From Auanema rhodensis (lineage: Eukaryota; Nematoda; Chromadorea; Rhabditida; Rhabditidae), in assembly GCA_964057225.1 (NCBI GenBank), contig OZ059897.1:3782001-3846000 (forward strand): a DNA stretch of 64,000 nt. The letters run 5' to 3'. Positions 25,624 to 38,031 of the stretch are shown in pieces. The position numbers and the translations under genes are program-made. The notes beneath the pieces were generated by a model. The model did no database searches. It was not told the origin of the DNA and saw only the letters and a list, made by a program, of their open reading frames with translations. Numbering within the stretch: position 1 is the stretch's first letter; every line of letters begins with the position of its first letter.

Positions 25624-28427
25624 ATCAACTGATATATGTTCACACTTATATCCTCGATTTTCACCCTGAAGAAATGATTTTTTCGTTGAATAACATTGTC
25701 CATCGTCTTCGTCTTGAAAAAAAAAATCTAAAACATCTACTTTTTGTGAAAATATTCAGAAATTTTTCGGGAAAATTTTTGTCAAAATGTTTTTGGAAGC
25801 AATGTTGAGTGTACATGGGAACTCAACATACACTAATGCATTATTTTTCAAACGATCATAACTAATTTTTGTATAGAGCGTTTCTCAATGTAGTATAGTG
25901 CATTCGATGCGGATTCTTAAGCTGCGTTGATCTGTGTTTTCAGATTTGAGTTAACTTAAAAATGCACCGAGATATCAACTGATATATGTTCACACTTATA
26001 TCCTCGATTTTCACCCTGAAGAAATGATTTTTTCGTTGAAAAACATTGTCCATCGTATTCGTCTTGAAAAAAGGAATCTAAAAACATCTACTTTTTGTGA
26101 AATTATCTAGAAATTTTTCGGGAAAATTTTTGTCAAAATGTTTTTGGAAGCAATGTTGAGTGTACATGGGAACTCAACATACACTAATGCATTATTTTTC
26201 AAACGATCATAACTAATTTTTGTATAGAGCGTTTCTCATTGTAGTATAGTGCATTCGATGCGGATTTTTAAGCTGCGTTGATCTGTGTTATCAGATTTGA
26301 GTTAACTTAAAAATGCACCGAGATATCAACTGATATAGGTTCACACTTGTATCCTCGATTTTCACCCTGAAGAAATGATTTTTTCGTTGGAAAACATTGT
26401 CCATCGTATTCGTCTTGAAAAAAGGAATCTAAAAACATCTACTTTTTGTGAAATTATTTAGAAATTTTTCGGGAAAATTTTTGTCAAAATGTTTTTGGAA
26501 GCAATGTTGAGTGTACATGGGAACTCAACATACACTAATGCATTATTTTTCAAACGATCATAACTAATTTTTGTATATAGCGTTTCTCAATGTAGTAAAG
26601 TGCATTCGATGCGGATTTTTAAGCTGCGTTGATCTGTGTTATCAGATTTGAGTTAACTTAAAAATGCACCGAGATATCAACTGATATAGGTTCACACTTA
26701 TATCCTCGATTTTCACCCTGAAGAAATGATTTTTTCGTTGAAAAACATGTCCATCGTATTTGTCTTGAAAAAAGGAATCTAAAAACATCTACTTTTTGTG
26801 AAATTATTTAGAAATTTTTCGGGAAAATTTTTGTCAAAATGTTTTTGGAAGCAATGTTGAGTGTACATGGGAACTCAACATACACTAATGTATTATTTTT
26901 CAAACGATCATAACTAATTTTTGTATAGAGCGTTTCTCATTGTAGTATAGTGCATTCGATGCGGATTTTTAAGCTGCGTTGATCTGTGTTATCAGATTTG
27001 AGTTATCTTAAAAATACACCGAGATATCAACTGATATATGTTCACACTTATATCCTCGATTTTCACCCTGAAGAAATGATTTTTTCGTTGAATAACATTG
27101 TCCATCGTCTTCGTCTTGAAAAAAAAAATCTAAAACATCTACTTTTTGTGAAAATATTCAGAAATTTTTCGGGAAAATTTTTGTCAAAATGTTTTTGGAA
27201 GCAATGTTGAGTGTACATGGGAACTCAACATACACTAATGCATTATTTTTCAAACGATCATAACTAATTTTTGTATAGAGCGTTTCTCAATGTAGTATAG
27301 TGCATTCGATGCGGATTCTTAAGCTGCGTTGATCTGTGTTATCAGATTTGAGTTAACTTAAAAATGCACCGAGATATCAACTGATATATGTTCACACTTA
27401 TATCCTCGATTTTCACCCTGAAGAAATGATTTTTTCGTTGAAAAACATTGTCCATCGTATTCGTCTTGAAAAAAGGAATCTAAAAACATCTACTTTTTGT
27501 GAAATTATCTAGAAATTTTTCGGGAAAATTTTTGTCAAAATGTTTTTGGAAGCAATGTTGAGTGTACATGGGAACTCAACATACACTAATGCATTATTTT
27601 TCAAACGATCATAACTAATTTTTGTATAGAGCGTTTCTCATTGTAGTATAGTGCATTCGATGCGGATTTTTAAGCTGCGTTGATCTGTGTTATCAGATTT
27701 GAGTTAACTTAAAAATGCACCGAGATATCAACTGATATAGGTTCACACTTGTATCCTCGATTTTCACCCTGAAGAAATGATTTTTTCGTTGGAAAACATT
27801 GTCCATCGTATTCGTCTTGAAAAAAGGAATCTAAAAACATCTACTTTTTGTGAAATTATTTAGAAATGTTTCGGGAAAATTTTTGTCAAAATGTTTTTGG
27901 AAGCAATGTTGAGTGTACATGGGAACTCAACATACACTAATGCATTATTTTTCAAACGATCATAACTAATTTTTGTATATAGCGTTTCTCAATGTAGTAA
28001 AGTGCATTCGATGCGGATTTTTAAGCTGCGTTGATCTGTGTTATCAGATTTGAGTTAACTTAAAAATGCACCGAGATATCAACTGATATAGGTTCACACT
28101 TATATCCTCGATTTTCACCCTGAAGAAATGATTTTTTCGTTGAAAAACATGTCCATCGTATTTGTCTTGAAAAAAGGAATCTAAAAACATCTACTTTTTG
28201 TGAAATTATTTAGAAATTTTTCGGGAAAATTTTTGTCAAAATGTTTTTGGAAGCAATGTTGAGTGTACATGGGAACTCAACATACACTAATGCATTATTT
28301 TTCAAACGATCATAACTAATTTTTGTATAGAGCGTTTCTCATTGTAGTATAGTGCATTCGATGCGGATTTTTAAGCTGCGTTGATCTGTGTTATCAGATT
28401 TGCGCTAGCTTAAAAATGCACCGAGTA
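25624..28427. repeat. 4-monomer HOR, 1,402 bp, two copies
   Basis: Copies are 25,624-27,025 and 27,026-28,427 (350+351+351+350 bp). In order the units carry ctaaaacatc with one A missing, then tatctag, then ttggaaaac with gtatatagcg and gtaaagtgc, then aaacatgtcc with one T missing. The second copy ends differently (cgctagc, gagtaatc). Inherited one-base deletions make this HOR easy to track; its first three units recur at 31,583 and 35,684. Confidence 0.88.
26383..26395 (+). other. CENP-B-box-like half motif (candidate)
   Basis: The bases ttcgttggaaaac match the left half of the mammalian CENP-B box (core pattern nTTCGnnnnAnnCGGGn): TTCG and the spaced A are present. The CGGG part is replaced by acat, so only 5 of the 9 core positions match. 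The same variant occurs at 27,785, 28,486, 30,239, 32,342, 34,690 and 36,443. Most other A-, B- and C-type monomers have ttcgttgaa or ttcgttgaata here, which also keep TTCG and the A. CENP-B binding is not supported; a related pogo-derived protein is only a possibility. Confidence 0.15.
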
Positions 28428-31400
28428 ATCAACTGATATAGGTTCACACTTGTATCCTCGATTTTCACCCTGAAGAAATGATTTTTTCGTTGGAAAACAT
28501 TGTCCATCGTATTCGTCTTGAAAAAAGGAATCTAAAAACATCTACTTTTTGTGAAATTATTTAGAAATTTTTCGGGAAAATTTTTGTCAAAATGTTTTTG
28601 GAAGCAATGTTGAGTGTACATGGGAACTCAACATACACTAATGCATTATTTTTCAAACGATCATAACTAATTTTTGTATATAGCGTTTCTCAATGTAGTA
28701 AAGTGCATTCGATGCGGATTTTCAAGCTGCGTTGATCTGTGTTATCAGATTTGAGTTAACTTAAAAATGCACCGAGATATCAACTGATATAGGTTCACAC
28801 TTATATCCTCGATTTTCACCCTGAAGAAATGATTTTTTCGTTGAAAAACATGTCCATCGTATTTGTCTTGAAAAAAGGAATCTAAGAACATCTACTTTTT
28901 GTGAAATTATTTAGAAATTTTTCGGGAAAATTTTTGTCAAAATGTTTTTGGAAGCAATGTTGAGTGTACATGGGAACTCAACATACACTAATGTATTATT
29001 TTTCAAACGATCATAACTAATTTTTGTATGGAGCGTTTCTCAATGTAGTATAGTGCATTCGATGCGGATTTTTAAGCTGCGTTGATCTGTGTTATCAGAT
29101 TTGCGCTAGCTTAAAAATGCACCGAGTAATCAACTGATATAGGTTCACACTTATATCCTCGATTTTCACCCTGAAGAATTAATTTTTTCGTTGAATAACA
29201 TTGTCCATCGTCTTTGCCTTAAAAAAAGAAATCTAAAAACTCCTACTTTTTGTGAAATTATTTAGAAATTTTTCGGGAAAATTTTTGTCACAATGTTTTT
29301 GGAAGCAATGTTGAGTGTACATGGGAACTCAACATACACTAATGCATTATTTTTCAAACGATCATAACTAATTTTTGTATGGAGCGTTTCTCAATGTAGT
29401 ATAGTGCATTCGATGCGGATTTTTAAGCTGCGTTGATCTGTGTTATCAGATTTGAGTTAACTTAAAAATGCACCGAGATATCAACTGATATAGGTTCACA
29501 CTTATATCCTCGATTTTCACCCTGAAGAAATGATTTTTTCGTTGAAAAACATGTCCATCGTATTTGTCTTGAAAAAAGGAATCTAAAAACATCTACTTTT
29601 TGTGAAATTATTTAGAAATTTTTCGGGAAAATTTTTGTCAAAATGTTTTTGGAAGCAATGTTGAGTGTACATGGGAACTCAACATACACTAATGTATTAT
29701 TTTTCAAACGATCATAACTAATTTTTGTATAGAGCGTTTCTCATTGTAGTATAGTGCATTCGATGCGGATTTTTAAGCTGCGTTGATCTGTGTTATCAGA
29801 TTTGAGTTATCTTAAAAATACACCGAGATATCAACTGATATATGTTCACACTTATATCCTCGATTTTCACCCTGAAGAAATGATTTTTTCGTTGAATAAC
29901 ATTGTCCATCGTCTTCGTCTTGAAAAAAAAAATCTAAAACATCTACTTTTTTGGTAAAATATTCAGAAATTTTTCGGGAAAATTTTTGTCAAAATGTTTT
30001 TGGAAGCAATGTTGAGTGTACATGGGAACTCAACATACACTAATGCATTATTTTTCAAACGATCATAACTAATTTTTGTATAGAGCGTTTCTCATTGTAG
30101 TATAGTGCATTCGATGCGGATTTTTAAGCTGCGTTGATCTGTGTTATCAGATTTGCGCTAGCTTAAAAATGCACCGAGTAATCAACTGATATAGGTTCAC
30201 ACTTGTATCCTCGATTTTCACCCTGAAGAAATGATTTTTTCGTTGGAAAACATTGTCCATCGTATTCGTCTTGAAAAAAGGAATCTAAAAACATCTACTT
30301 TTTGTGAAATTATTTAGAAATTTTTCGGGAAAATTTTTGTCAAAATGTTTTTGGAAGCAATGTTGAGTGTACATGGGAACTCAACATACACTAATGCATT
30401 ATTTTTCAAACGATCATAACTAATTTTTGTATATAGCGTTTCTCAATGTAGTAAAGTGCATTCGATGCGGATTTTTAAGCTGCGTTGATCTGTGTTATCA
30501 GATTTGAGTTAACTTAAAAATGCACCGAGATATCAACTGATATAGGTTCACACTTATATCCTCGATTTTCACCCTGAAGAAATGATTTTTTCGTTGAAAA
30601 ACATGTCCATCGTATTTGTCTTGAAAAAAGGAATCTAAAAACATCTACTTTTTGTGAAATTATTTAGAAATTTTTCGGGAAAATTTTTGTCAAAATGTTT
30701 TTGGAAGCAATGTTGAGTGTACATGGGAACTCAACATACACTAATGTATTATTTTTCAAACGATCATAACTAATTTTTGTATGGAGCGTTTCTCAATGTA
30801 GTATAGTGCATTCGATGCGGATTTTTAAGCTGCGTTGATCTGTGTTATCAGATTTGCGCTAGCTTAAAAATGCACCGAGTAATCAACTGATATAAGTTCA
30901 CACTTATATCCTCGATTTTCACCCTGAAGAATTAATTTTTTCGTTGAATAACATTGTCCATCGTCTTTGCCTTAAAAAAAGAAATCTAAAAACTCCTACT
31001 TTTTGTGAAATTATTTAGAAATTTTTCGGGAAAATTTTTGTCACAATGTTTTTGGAAGCAATGTTGAGTGTACATGGGAACTCAACATACACTAATGCAT
31101 TATTTTTCAAACGATCATAACTAATTTTTGTATGGAGCGTTTCTCAATGTAGTATAGTGCATTCGATGCGGATTTTTAAGCTGCGTTGATCTGTGTTATC
31201 AGATTTGAGTTAACTTAAAAATGCACCGAGATATCAACTGATATAGGTTCACACTTATATCCTCGATTTTCACCCTGAAGAAATGATTTTTTCGTTGAAA
31301 AACATGTCCATCGTATTTGTCTTGAAAAAAGGAATCTAAAAACATCTACTTTTTGTGAAATTATTTAGAAATTTTTCGGGAAAATTTTTGTCAAAATGTT

Positions 31401-31932
31401 TTTGGAAGCAATGTTGAGTGTACATGGGAACTCAACATACACTAATGTATTATTTTTCAAACGATCATAACTAATTTTTGTATAGAGCGTTTCTCATTGT
31501 AGTATAGTGCATTCGATGCGGATTTTTAAGCTGCGTTGATCTGTGTTATCAGATTTGAGTTATCTTAAAAATACACCGAGATATCAACTGATATATGTTC
31601 ACACTTATATCCTCGATTTTCACCCTGAAGAAATGATTTTTTCGTTGAATAACATTGTCCATCGTCTTCGTCTTGAAAAAAAAAATCTAAAACATCTACT
31701 TTTTGTGAAAATATTCAGAAATTTTTCGGGAAAATTTTTGTCAAAATGTTTTTGGAAGCAATGTTGAGTGTACATGGGAACTCAACATACACTAATGCAT
31801 TATTTTTCAAACGATCATAACTAATTTTTGTATAGAGCGTTTCTCAATGTAGTATAGTGCATTCGATGCGGATTCTTAAGCTGCGTTGATCTGTGTTATC
31901 AGATTTGAGTTAACTTAAAAATGCACCGAGAT
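28428..31932. repeat. 5-monomer HOR, ~1,753 bp, two copies
   Basis: Copies begin at 28,428 and 30,181. The order is ttggaaaac unit, acatgtcc unit, gaattaatt unit with gccttaaaaaaag and cacaatg, acatgtcc unit with gttatctt tail, then the ctaaaacatc unit. The first copy's last unit (29,830) has acttttttggtaaaat in place of actttttgtgaaaat, restoring 351 bp. The second copy's equivalent (31,583) is 350 bp. Confidence 0.82.
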
Positions 31933-32914
31933 ATCAACTGATATATGTTCACACTTATATCCTCGATTTTCACCCTGAAGAAATGATTTTTTCGTTGAAA
32001 AACATTGTCCATCGTATTCGTCTTGAAAAAAGGAATCTAAAAACATCTACTTTTTGTGAAATTATCTAGAAATTTTTCGGGAAAATTTTTGTCAAAATGT
32101 TTTTGGAAGCAATGTTGAGTGTACATGGGAACTCAACATACACTAATGCATTATTTTTCAAACGATCATAACTAATTTTTGTATAGAGCGTTTCTCATTG
32201 TAGTATAGTGCATTCGATGCGGATTTTTAAGCTGCGTTGATCTGTGTTATCAGATTTGAGTTAACTTAAAAATGCACCGAGATATCAACTGATATAGGTT
32301 CACACTTGTATCCTCGATTTTCACCCTGAAGAAATGATTTTTTCGTTGGAAAACATTGTCCATCGTATTCGTCTTGAAAAAAGGAATCTAAAAACATTTA
32401 CTTTTTGCGAAATTATTTAGAAATTTTTCGGGAAAATTTTTGTCAAAATGTTTTTGGAAGCAATGTTGAGTGTACATGGAAACTCAACATACACTAATGC
32501 ATCTTTTTTCAAACGATCATAACTAATTTTTGTATTAAGCGTTTCTCAATGTTGTATAGTGCATTCGATGCGGATTTTTAAGCTGCGTCGATCTGTGTTA
32601 TCAGATTTGCGCTAGCTTAAAAATGCACCGAGATATCAACTGATATAAGTTCACACTTATATCCTCGATTTTCACCCTGCAGAATTAATTTTTTCGTTGA
32701 ATAACTTTGTCCATCGTCTTTGCCTTGAAAAAAGGAATCTAAAAACATCTACTTTTTGCAAAATTATTTTGAAATTTTTCGGAAAAATTTTTGTCAAAAT
32801 GTTTTTGGAAGCAATGTTGAGTGTACATGGAAACTCAACATACACTAATGCATCATTTTTCAAACGATCATAACTAATTTTTGTATTAAGCGTTTCTCAC
32901 TGTTGTATAGTGCG

Positions 32915-32968
32915 AAATCGAGGATATAAGTGTGAACTGATATAAGTTCACACTTATATCCTCGATTT
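32915..32968. repeat. Fold-back hairpin 1 (perfect 24-bp arms, 6-bp spacer)
   Basis: The left arm 32,915-32,938 is the exact reverse complement of the right arm 32,945-32,968; the spacer is gatata. The right arm is normal sequence of the next monomer. The left arm is an inverted copy of it. A normal monomer has 75 bp between tagtgc and aactgatataag; here 21 bp of inverted sequence replace it, giving 297 bp. Confidence 0.95.
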
Positions 32969-33562
32969 TCACCCTGCAGAATTAATTTTTTCGTTGAATA
33001 ACTTTGTCCATCGTCTTTGCCTTGAAAAAAGGAATCTAAAAACATCTCCTTTTTGCGAAATTATTTTGAAATTTTTTGGAAAAATTTTTGTAAAAATGTT
33101 TTTGGAAGCAATGTTGAGTGTACATGGAAACTCAACATACACTAATGCATCTTTTTTCAAACGATCTTAACTAATTTTTGTATTAAGCGTTTCTCAATGT
33201 TGTATAGTGCATTCGATGCGGATTTTTAAGCTGCGTCGATCTTTGTTATCAGATTTGCGCTAGCTTAAAAATGCACCGAGATATCAACTGATATAAGTTC
33301 ACACTTACATCCTCGATTTTCACCCTGGAGAATTAATTTTTTCGTTGAATAACATTGTCCATCGTCTTTGCCTTGAAAAAAGGAATCTAAAAACATCTAC
33401 TTTTTGCAAAATTATTTTGAAATTTTTCGGAAAAATTTTTGTCAAAATGTTTTTGGAAGCAATGTTGAGTGTACATGGAAACTCAACATACACTAATGCA
33501 TCATTTTTCAAACGATCATAACTAATTTTTGTATTAAGCGTTTCTCACTGTTGTATAGTGCG

Positions 33563-33616
33563 AAATCGAGGATATAAGTGTGAACTGATATAAGTTCACA
33601 CTTATATCCTCGATTT
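33563..33616. repeat. Fold-back hairpin 2
   Basis: Same 54-bp structure and same breakpoints as the hairpin at 32,915, exactly 648 bp downstream. Confidence 0.95.
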
Positions 33617-34180
33617 TCACCCTGCAGAATTAATTTTTTCGTTGAATAACTTTGTCCATCGTCTTTGCCTTGAAAAAAGGAATCTAAAAACATCTCCTTT
33701 TTGCGAAATTATTTTGAAATTTTTTGGAAAAATTTTTGTAAAAATGTTTTTGGAAGCAATGTTGAGTGTACATGGAAACTCAACATACACTAATGCATCT
33801 TTTTTCAAACGATCTTAACTAATTTTTGTATTAAGCGTTTCTCACTGTTGTATAGTGCATTCGATGCGGATTTTTAAGCTGCGTCGATCTGTGTTATCAG
33901 ATTTGCGCTAGCTTAAAAATGCACCGAGATATCAACTGATATAAGTTCACACTTATATCCTCGATTTTCACCCTGCAGAATTAATTTTTTCGTTGAATAA
34001 CTTTGTCCATCGTCTTTGCCTTGAAAAAAGGAATCTAAAAACATCTCCTTTTTGCGAAATTATTTTGAAATTTTTCGGAAAAATTTTTGTCAAAATGTTT
34101 TTGGAAGCAATGTTGAGTATACATGGAAACTCAACATACACTAATGCATCTTTTTTCAAACGATCATAACTAATTTTTGT

Positions 34181-36490
34181 ATATAGCGTTTCTCAATGTA
34201 GTAAAGTGCATTCGATGCGGATTTTTAAGCTGCGTTGATCTGTGTTATCAGATTTGAGTTAACTTAAAAATACACCGAGATATCAACTGATATATGTTCA
34301 CACTTATATCCTCGATTTTCACCCTGAAGAAATGATTTTTTCGTTGAATAACATTGTCCATCGTCTTCGTCTTGAAAAAAAAAATCTAAAACATCTACTT
34401 TTTGTGAAAATATTCAGAAATTTTTCGGGAAAATTTTTGTCAAAATGTTTTTGGAAGCAATGTTGAGTGTACATGGGAACTCAACATACACTAATGCATT
34501 ATTTTTCAAACGATCATAACTAATTTTTGTATAGAGCGTTTCTCATTGTAGTATAGTGCATTCGATGCGGATTTTTAAGCTGCGTTGATCTGTGTTATCA
34601 GATTTGCGCTAGCTTAAAAATGCACCGAGTAATCAACTGATATAGGTTCACACTTGTATCCTCGATTTTCACCCTGAAGAAATGATTTTTTCGTTGGAAA
34701 ACATTGTCCATCGTATTCGTCTTGAAAAAAGGAATCTAAAAACATCTACTTTTTGTGAAATTATTTAGAAATTTTTCGGGAAAATTTTTGTCAAAATGTT
34801 TTTGGAAGCAATGTTGAGTGTACATGGGAACTCAACATACACTAATGCATTATTTTTCAAACGATCATAACTAATTTTTGTATATAGCGTTTCTCAATGT
34901 AGTAAAGTGCATTCGATGCGGATTTTTAAGCTGCGTTGATCTGTGTTATCAGATTTGAGTTAACTTAAAAATGCACCGAGATATCAACTGATATAGGTTC
35001 ACACTTATATCCTCGATTTTCACCCTGAAGAAATGATTTTTTCGTTGAAAAACATGTCCATCGTATTTGTCTTGAAAAAAGGAATCTAAAAACATCTACT
35101 TTTTGTGAAATTATTTAGAAATTTTTCGGGAAAATTTTTGTCAAAATGTTTTTGGAAGCAATGTTGAGTGTACATGGGAACTCAACATACACTAATGTAT
35201 TATTTTTCAAACGATCATAACTAATTTTTGTATGGAGCGTTTCTCAATGTAGTATAGTGCATTCGATGCGGATTTTTAAGCTGCGTTGATCTGTGTTATC
35301 AGATTTGCGCTAGCTTAAAAATGCACCGAGTAATCAACTGATATAGGTTCACACTTATATCCTCGATTTTCACCCTGAAGAATTAATTTTTTCGTTGAAT
35401 AACATTGTCCATCGTCTTTGCCTTAAAAAAAGAAATCTAAAAACTCCTACTTTTTGTGAAATTATTTAGAAATTTTTCGGGAAAATTTTTGTCACAATGT
35501 TTTTGGAAGCAATGTTGAGTGTACATGGGAACTCAACATACACTAATGTATTATTTTTCAAACGATCATAACTAATTTTTGTATAGAGCGTTTCTCATTG
35601 TAGTATAGTGCATTCGATGCGGATTTTTAAGCTGCGTTGATCTGTGTTATCAGATTTGAGTTATCTTAAAAATACACCGAGATATCAACTGATATATGTT
35701 CACACTTATATCCTCGATTTTCACCCTGAAGAAATGATTTTTTCGTTGAATAACATTGTCCATCGTCTTCGTCTTGAAAAAAAAAATCTAAAACATCTAC
35801 TTTTTGTGAAAATATTCAGAAATTTTTCGGGAAAATTTTTGTCAAAATGTTTTTGGAAGCAATGTTGAGTGTACATGGGAACTCAACATACACTAATGCA
35901 TTATTTTTCAAACGATCATAACTAATTTTTGTATAGAGCGTTTCTCAATGTAGTATAGTGCATTCGATGCGGATTCTTAAGCTGCGTTGATCTGTGTTAT
36001 CAGATTTGAGTTAACTTAAAAATGCACCGAGATATCAACTGATATATGTTCACACTTATATCCTCGATTTTCACCCTGAAGAAATGATTTTTTCGTTGAA
36101 AAACATTGTCCATCGTATTCGTCTTGAAAAAAGGAATCTAAAAACATCTACTTTTTGTGAAAATATCTAGAAATTTTTCGGGAAAATTTTTGTCAAAATG
36201 TTTTTGGAAGCAATGTTGAGTGTACATGGGAACTCAACATACACTAATGCATTATTTTTCAAACGATCATAACTAATTTTTGTATAGAGCGTTTCTCATT
36301 GTAGTATAGTGCATTCGATGCGGATTTTTAAGCTGCGTTGATCTGTGTTATCAGATTTGAGTTAACTTAAAAATGCACCGAGATATCAACTGATATAGGT
36401 TCACACTTGTATCCTCGATTTTCACCCTGAAGAAATGATTTTTTCGTTGGAAAACATTGTCCATCGTATTCGTCTTGAAAAAAGGAATCT
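34181..36490. repeat. A-type island between two B-type blocks
   Basis: The switch from B to A lies between about 34,158 and 34,181, inside the monomer that starts at 33,931. A-type units then run at 34,282, 34,632, 34,983, 35,333, 35,684, 36,034 and 36,385. The last changes back to B-type markers (ttttgcg, then catggaaac) between about 36,496 and 36,580. The island results from the neighbouring segmental duplication. Confidence 0.8.
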
Positions 36491-37015
36491 AAAAACATTT
36501 ACTTTTTGCGAAATTATTTAGAAATTTTTCGGGAAAATTTTTGTCAAAATGTTTTTGGAAGCAATGTTGAGTGTACATGGAAACTCAACATACACTAATG
36601 CATCTTTTTTCAAACGATCATAACTAATTTTTGTATTAAGCGTTTCTCAATGTTGTATAGTGCATTCGATGCGGATTTTTAAGCTGCGTCGATCTGTGTT
36701 ATCAGATTTGCGCTAGCTTAAAAATGCACCGAGATATCAACTGATATAAGTTCACACTTATATCCTCGATTTTCACCCTGCAGAATTAATTTGTTCGTTG
36801 AATAACTTTGTCCATCGTCTTTGCCTTGAAAAAAGGAATCTAAAAACATCTACTTTTTGCAAAATTATTTTGAAATTTTTCGGAAAAATTTTTGTCAAAA
36901 TGTTTTTGGAAGCAATGTTGAGTGTACATGGAAACTCAACATACACTAATGCATCATTTTTCAAACGATCATAACTAATTTTTGTATTAAGCGTTTCTCA
37001 CTGTTGTATAGTGCG

Positions 37016-37069
37016 AAATCGAGGATATAAGTGTGAACTGATATAAGTTCACACTTATATCCTCGATTT
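37016..37069. repeat. Fold-back hairpin 3
   Basis: Same structure and breakpoints; 4,101 bp from the copy at 32,915, carried by the segmental duplication. Confidence 0.95.
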
Positions 37070-37663
37070 TCACCCTGCAGAATTAATTTTTTCGTTGAAT
37101 AACTTTGTCCATCGTCTTTGCCTTGAAAAAAGGAATCTAAAAACATCTCCTTTTTGCGAAATTATTTTGAAATTTTTTGGAAAAATTTTTGTAAAAATGT
37201 TTTTGGAAGCAATGTTGAGTGTACATGGAAACTCAACATACACTAATGCATCTTTTTTCAAACGATCTTAACTAATTTTTGTATTAAGCGTTTCTCAATG
37301 TTGTATAGTGCATTCGATGCGGATTTTTAAGCTGCGTCGATCTTTGTTATCAGATTTGCGCTAGCTTAAAAATGCACCGAGATATCAACTGATATAAGTT
37401 CACACTTACATCCTCGATTTTCACCCTGGAGAATTAATTTTTTCGTTGAATAACATTGTCCATCGTCTTTGCCTTGAAAAAAGGAATCTAAAAACATCTA
37501 CTTTTTGCAAAATTATTTTGAAATTTTTCGGAAAAATTTTTGTCAAAATGTTTTTGGAAGCAATGTTGAGTGTACATGGAAACTCAACATACACTAATGC
37601 ATCATTTTTCAAACGATCATAACTAATTTTTGTATTAAGCGTTTCTCACTGTTGTATAGTGCG

Positions 37664-37717
37664 AAATCGAGGATATAAGTGTGAACTGATATAAGTTCAC
37701 ACTTATATCCTCGATTT
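37664..37717. repeat. Fold-back hairpin 4
   Basis: Same structure and breakpoints; 4,101 bp from the copy at 33,563. Confidence 0.95.
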
Positions 37718-38031
37718 TCACCCTGCAGAATTAATTTTTTCGTTGAATAACTTTGTCCATCGTCTTTGCCTTGAAAAAAGGAATCTAAAAACATCTCCTT
37801 TTTGCGAAATTATTTTGAAATTTTTTGGAAAAATTTTTGTAAAAATGTTTTTGGAAGCAATGTTGAGTGTACATGGAAACTCAACATACACTAATGCATC
37901 TTTTTTCAAACGATCTTAACTAATTTTTGTATTAAGCGTTTCTCACTGTTGTATAGTGCATTCGATGCGGATTTTTAAGCTGCGTCGATCTGTGTTATCA
38001 GATTTGCGCTAGCTTAAAAATGCACCGAGAT

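Larger units (their letters stand above)
32635..33930. repeat. B-type 2-monomer repeat, 648 bp (297 + 351), two copies
   Basis: Units at 32,635 and 33,283 are 297 bp and end in the fold-back hairpin; units at 32,932 and 33,580 are full length. B-type markers are ctgcagaatt or ctggagaatt, tttgcgaaatt, ttcggaaaaa, catggaaac, gtattaagcg and tgttgtatag. The pair of pairs recurs at 36,736-38,031. Confidence 0.85.
31583..34180. repeat. Composite A/B segment, copy 1 of a duplication (offset 4,101 bp)
   Basis: Three A units (31,583, 31,933, 32,284) are followed by B units at 32,635, 32,932, 33,283, 33,580 and 33,931, two of them shortened to 297 bp. The same series recurs at +4,101 bp. Upstream the duplication continues at +4,451/4,452: 29,830, 30,181 and 30,532 match 34,282, 34,632 and 34,983. 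The 350-bp change in offset means one monomer was lost inside copy 2 (or gained in copy 1) at the unit starting 35,333, which joins the left half of 30,882 to the right half of 31,233. Confidence 0.85.

Noticed and set aside
32672-32863. Recurring - strand open frames of 61-63 codons, dense in the B block
   Set aside because: These are also chance frames in register with the 351-bp unit. They share the satellite's substitutions, including changes that look random with respect to codon position, and the 61-codon version simply reads through the hairpin junction.
32915-32968. Hairpins as rho-independent terminators or transposon terminal repeats
   Set aside because: The stem is AT-rich with no following T-run. 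There is no target-site duplication or internal element, and the arms derive directly from the satellite monomer.
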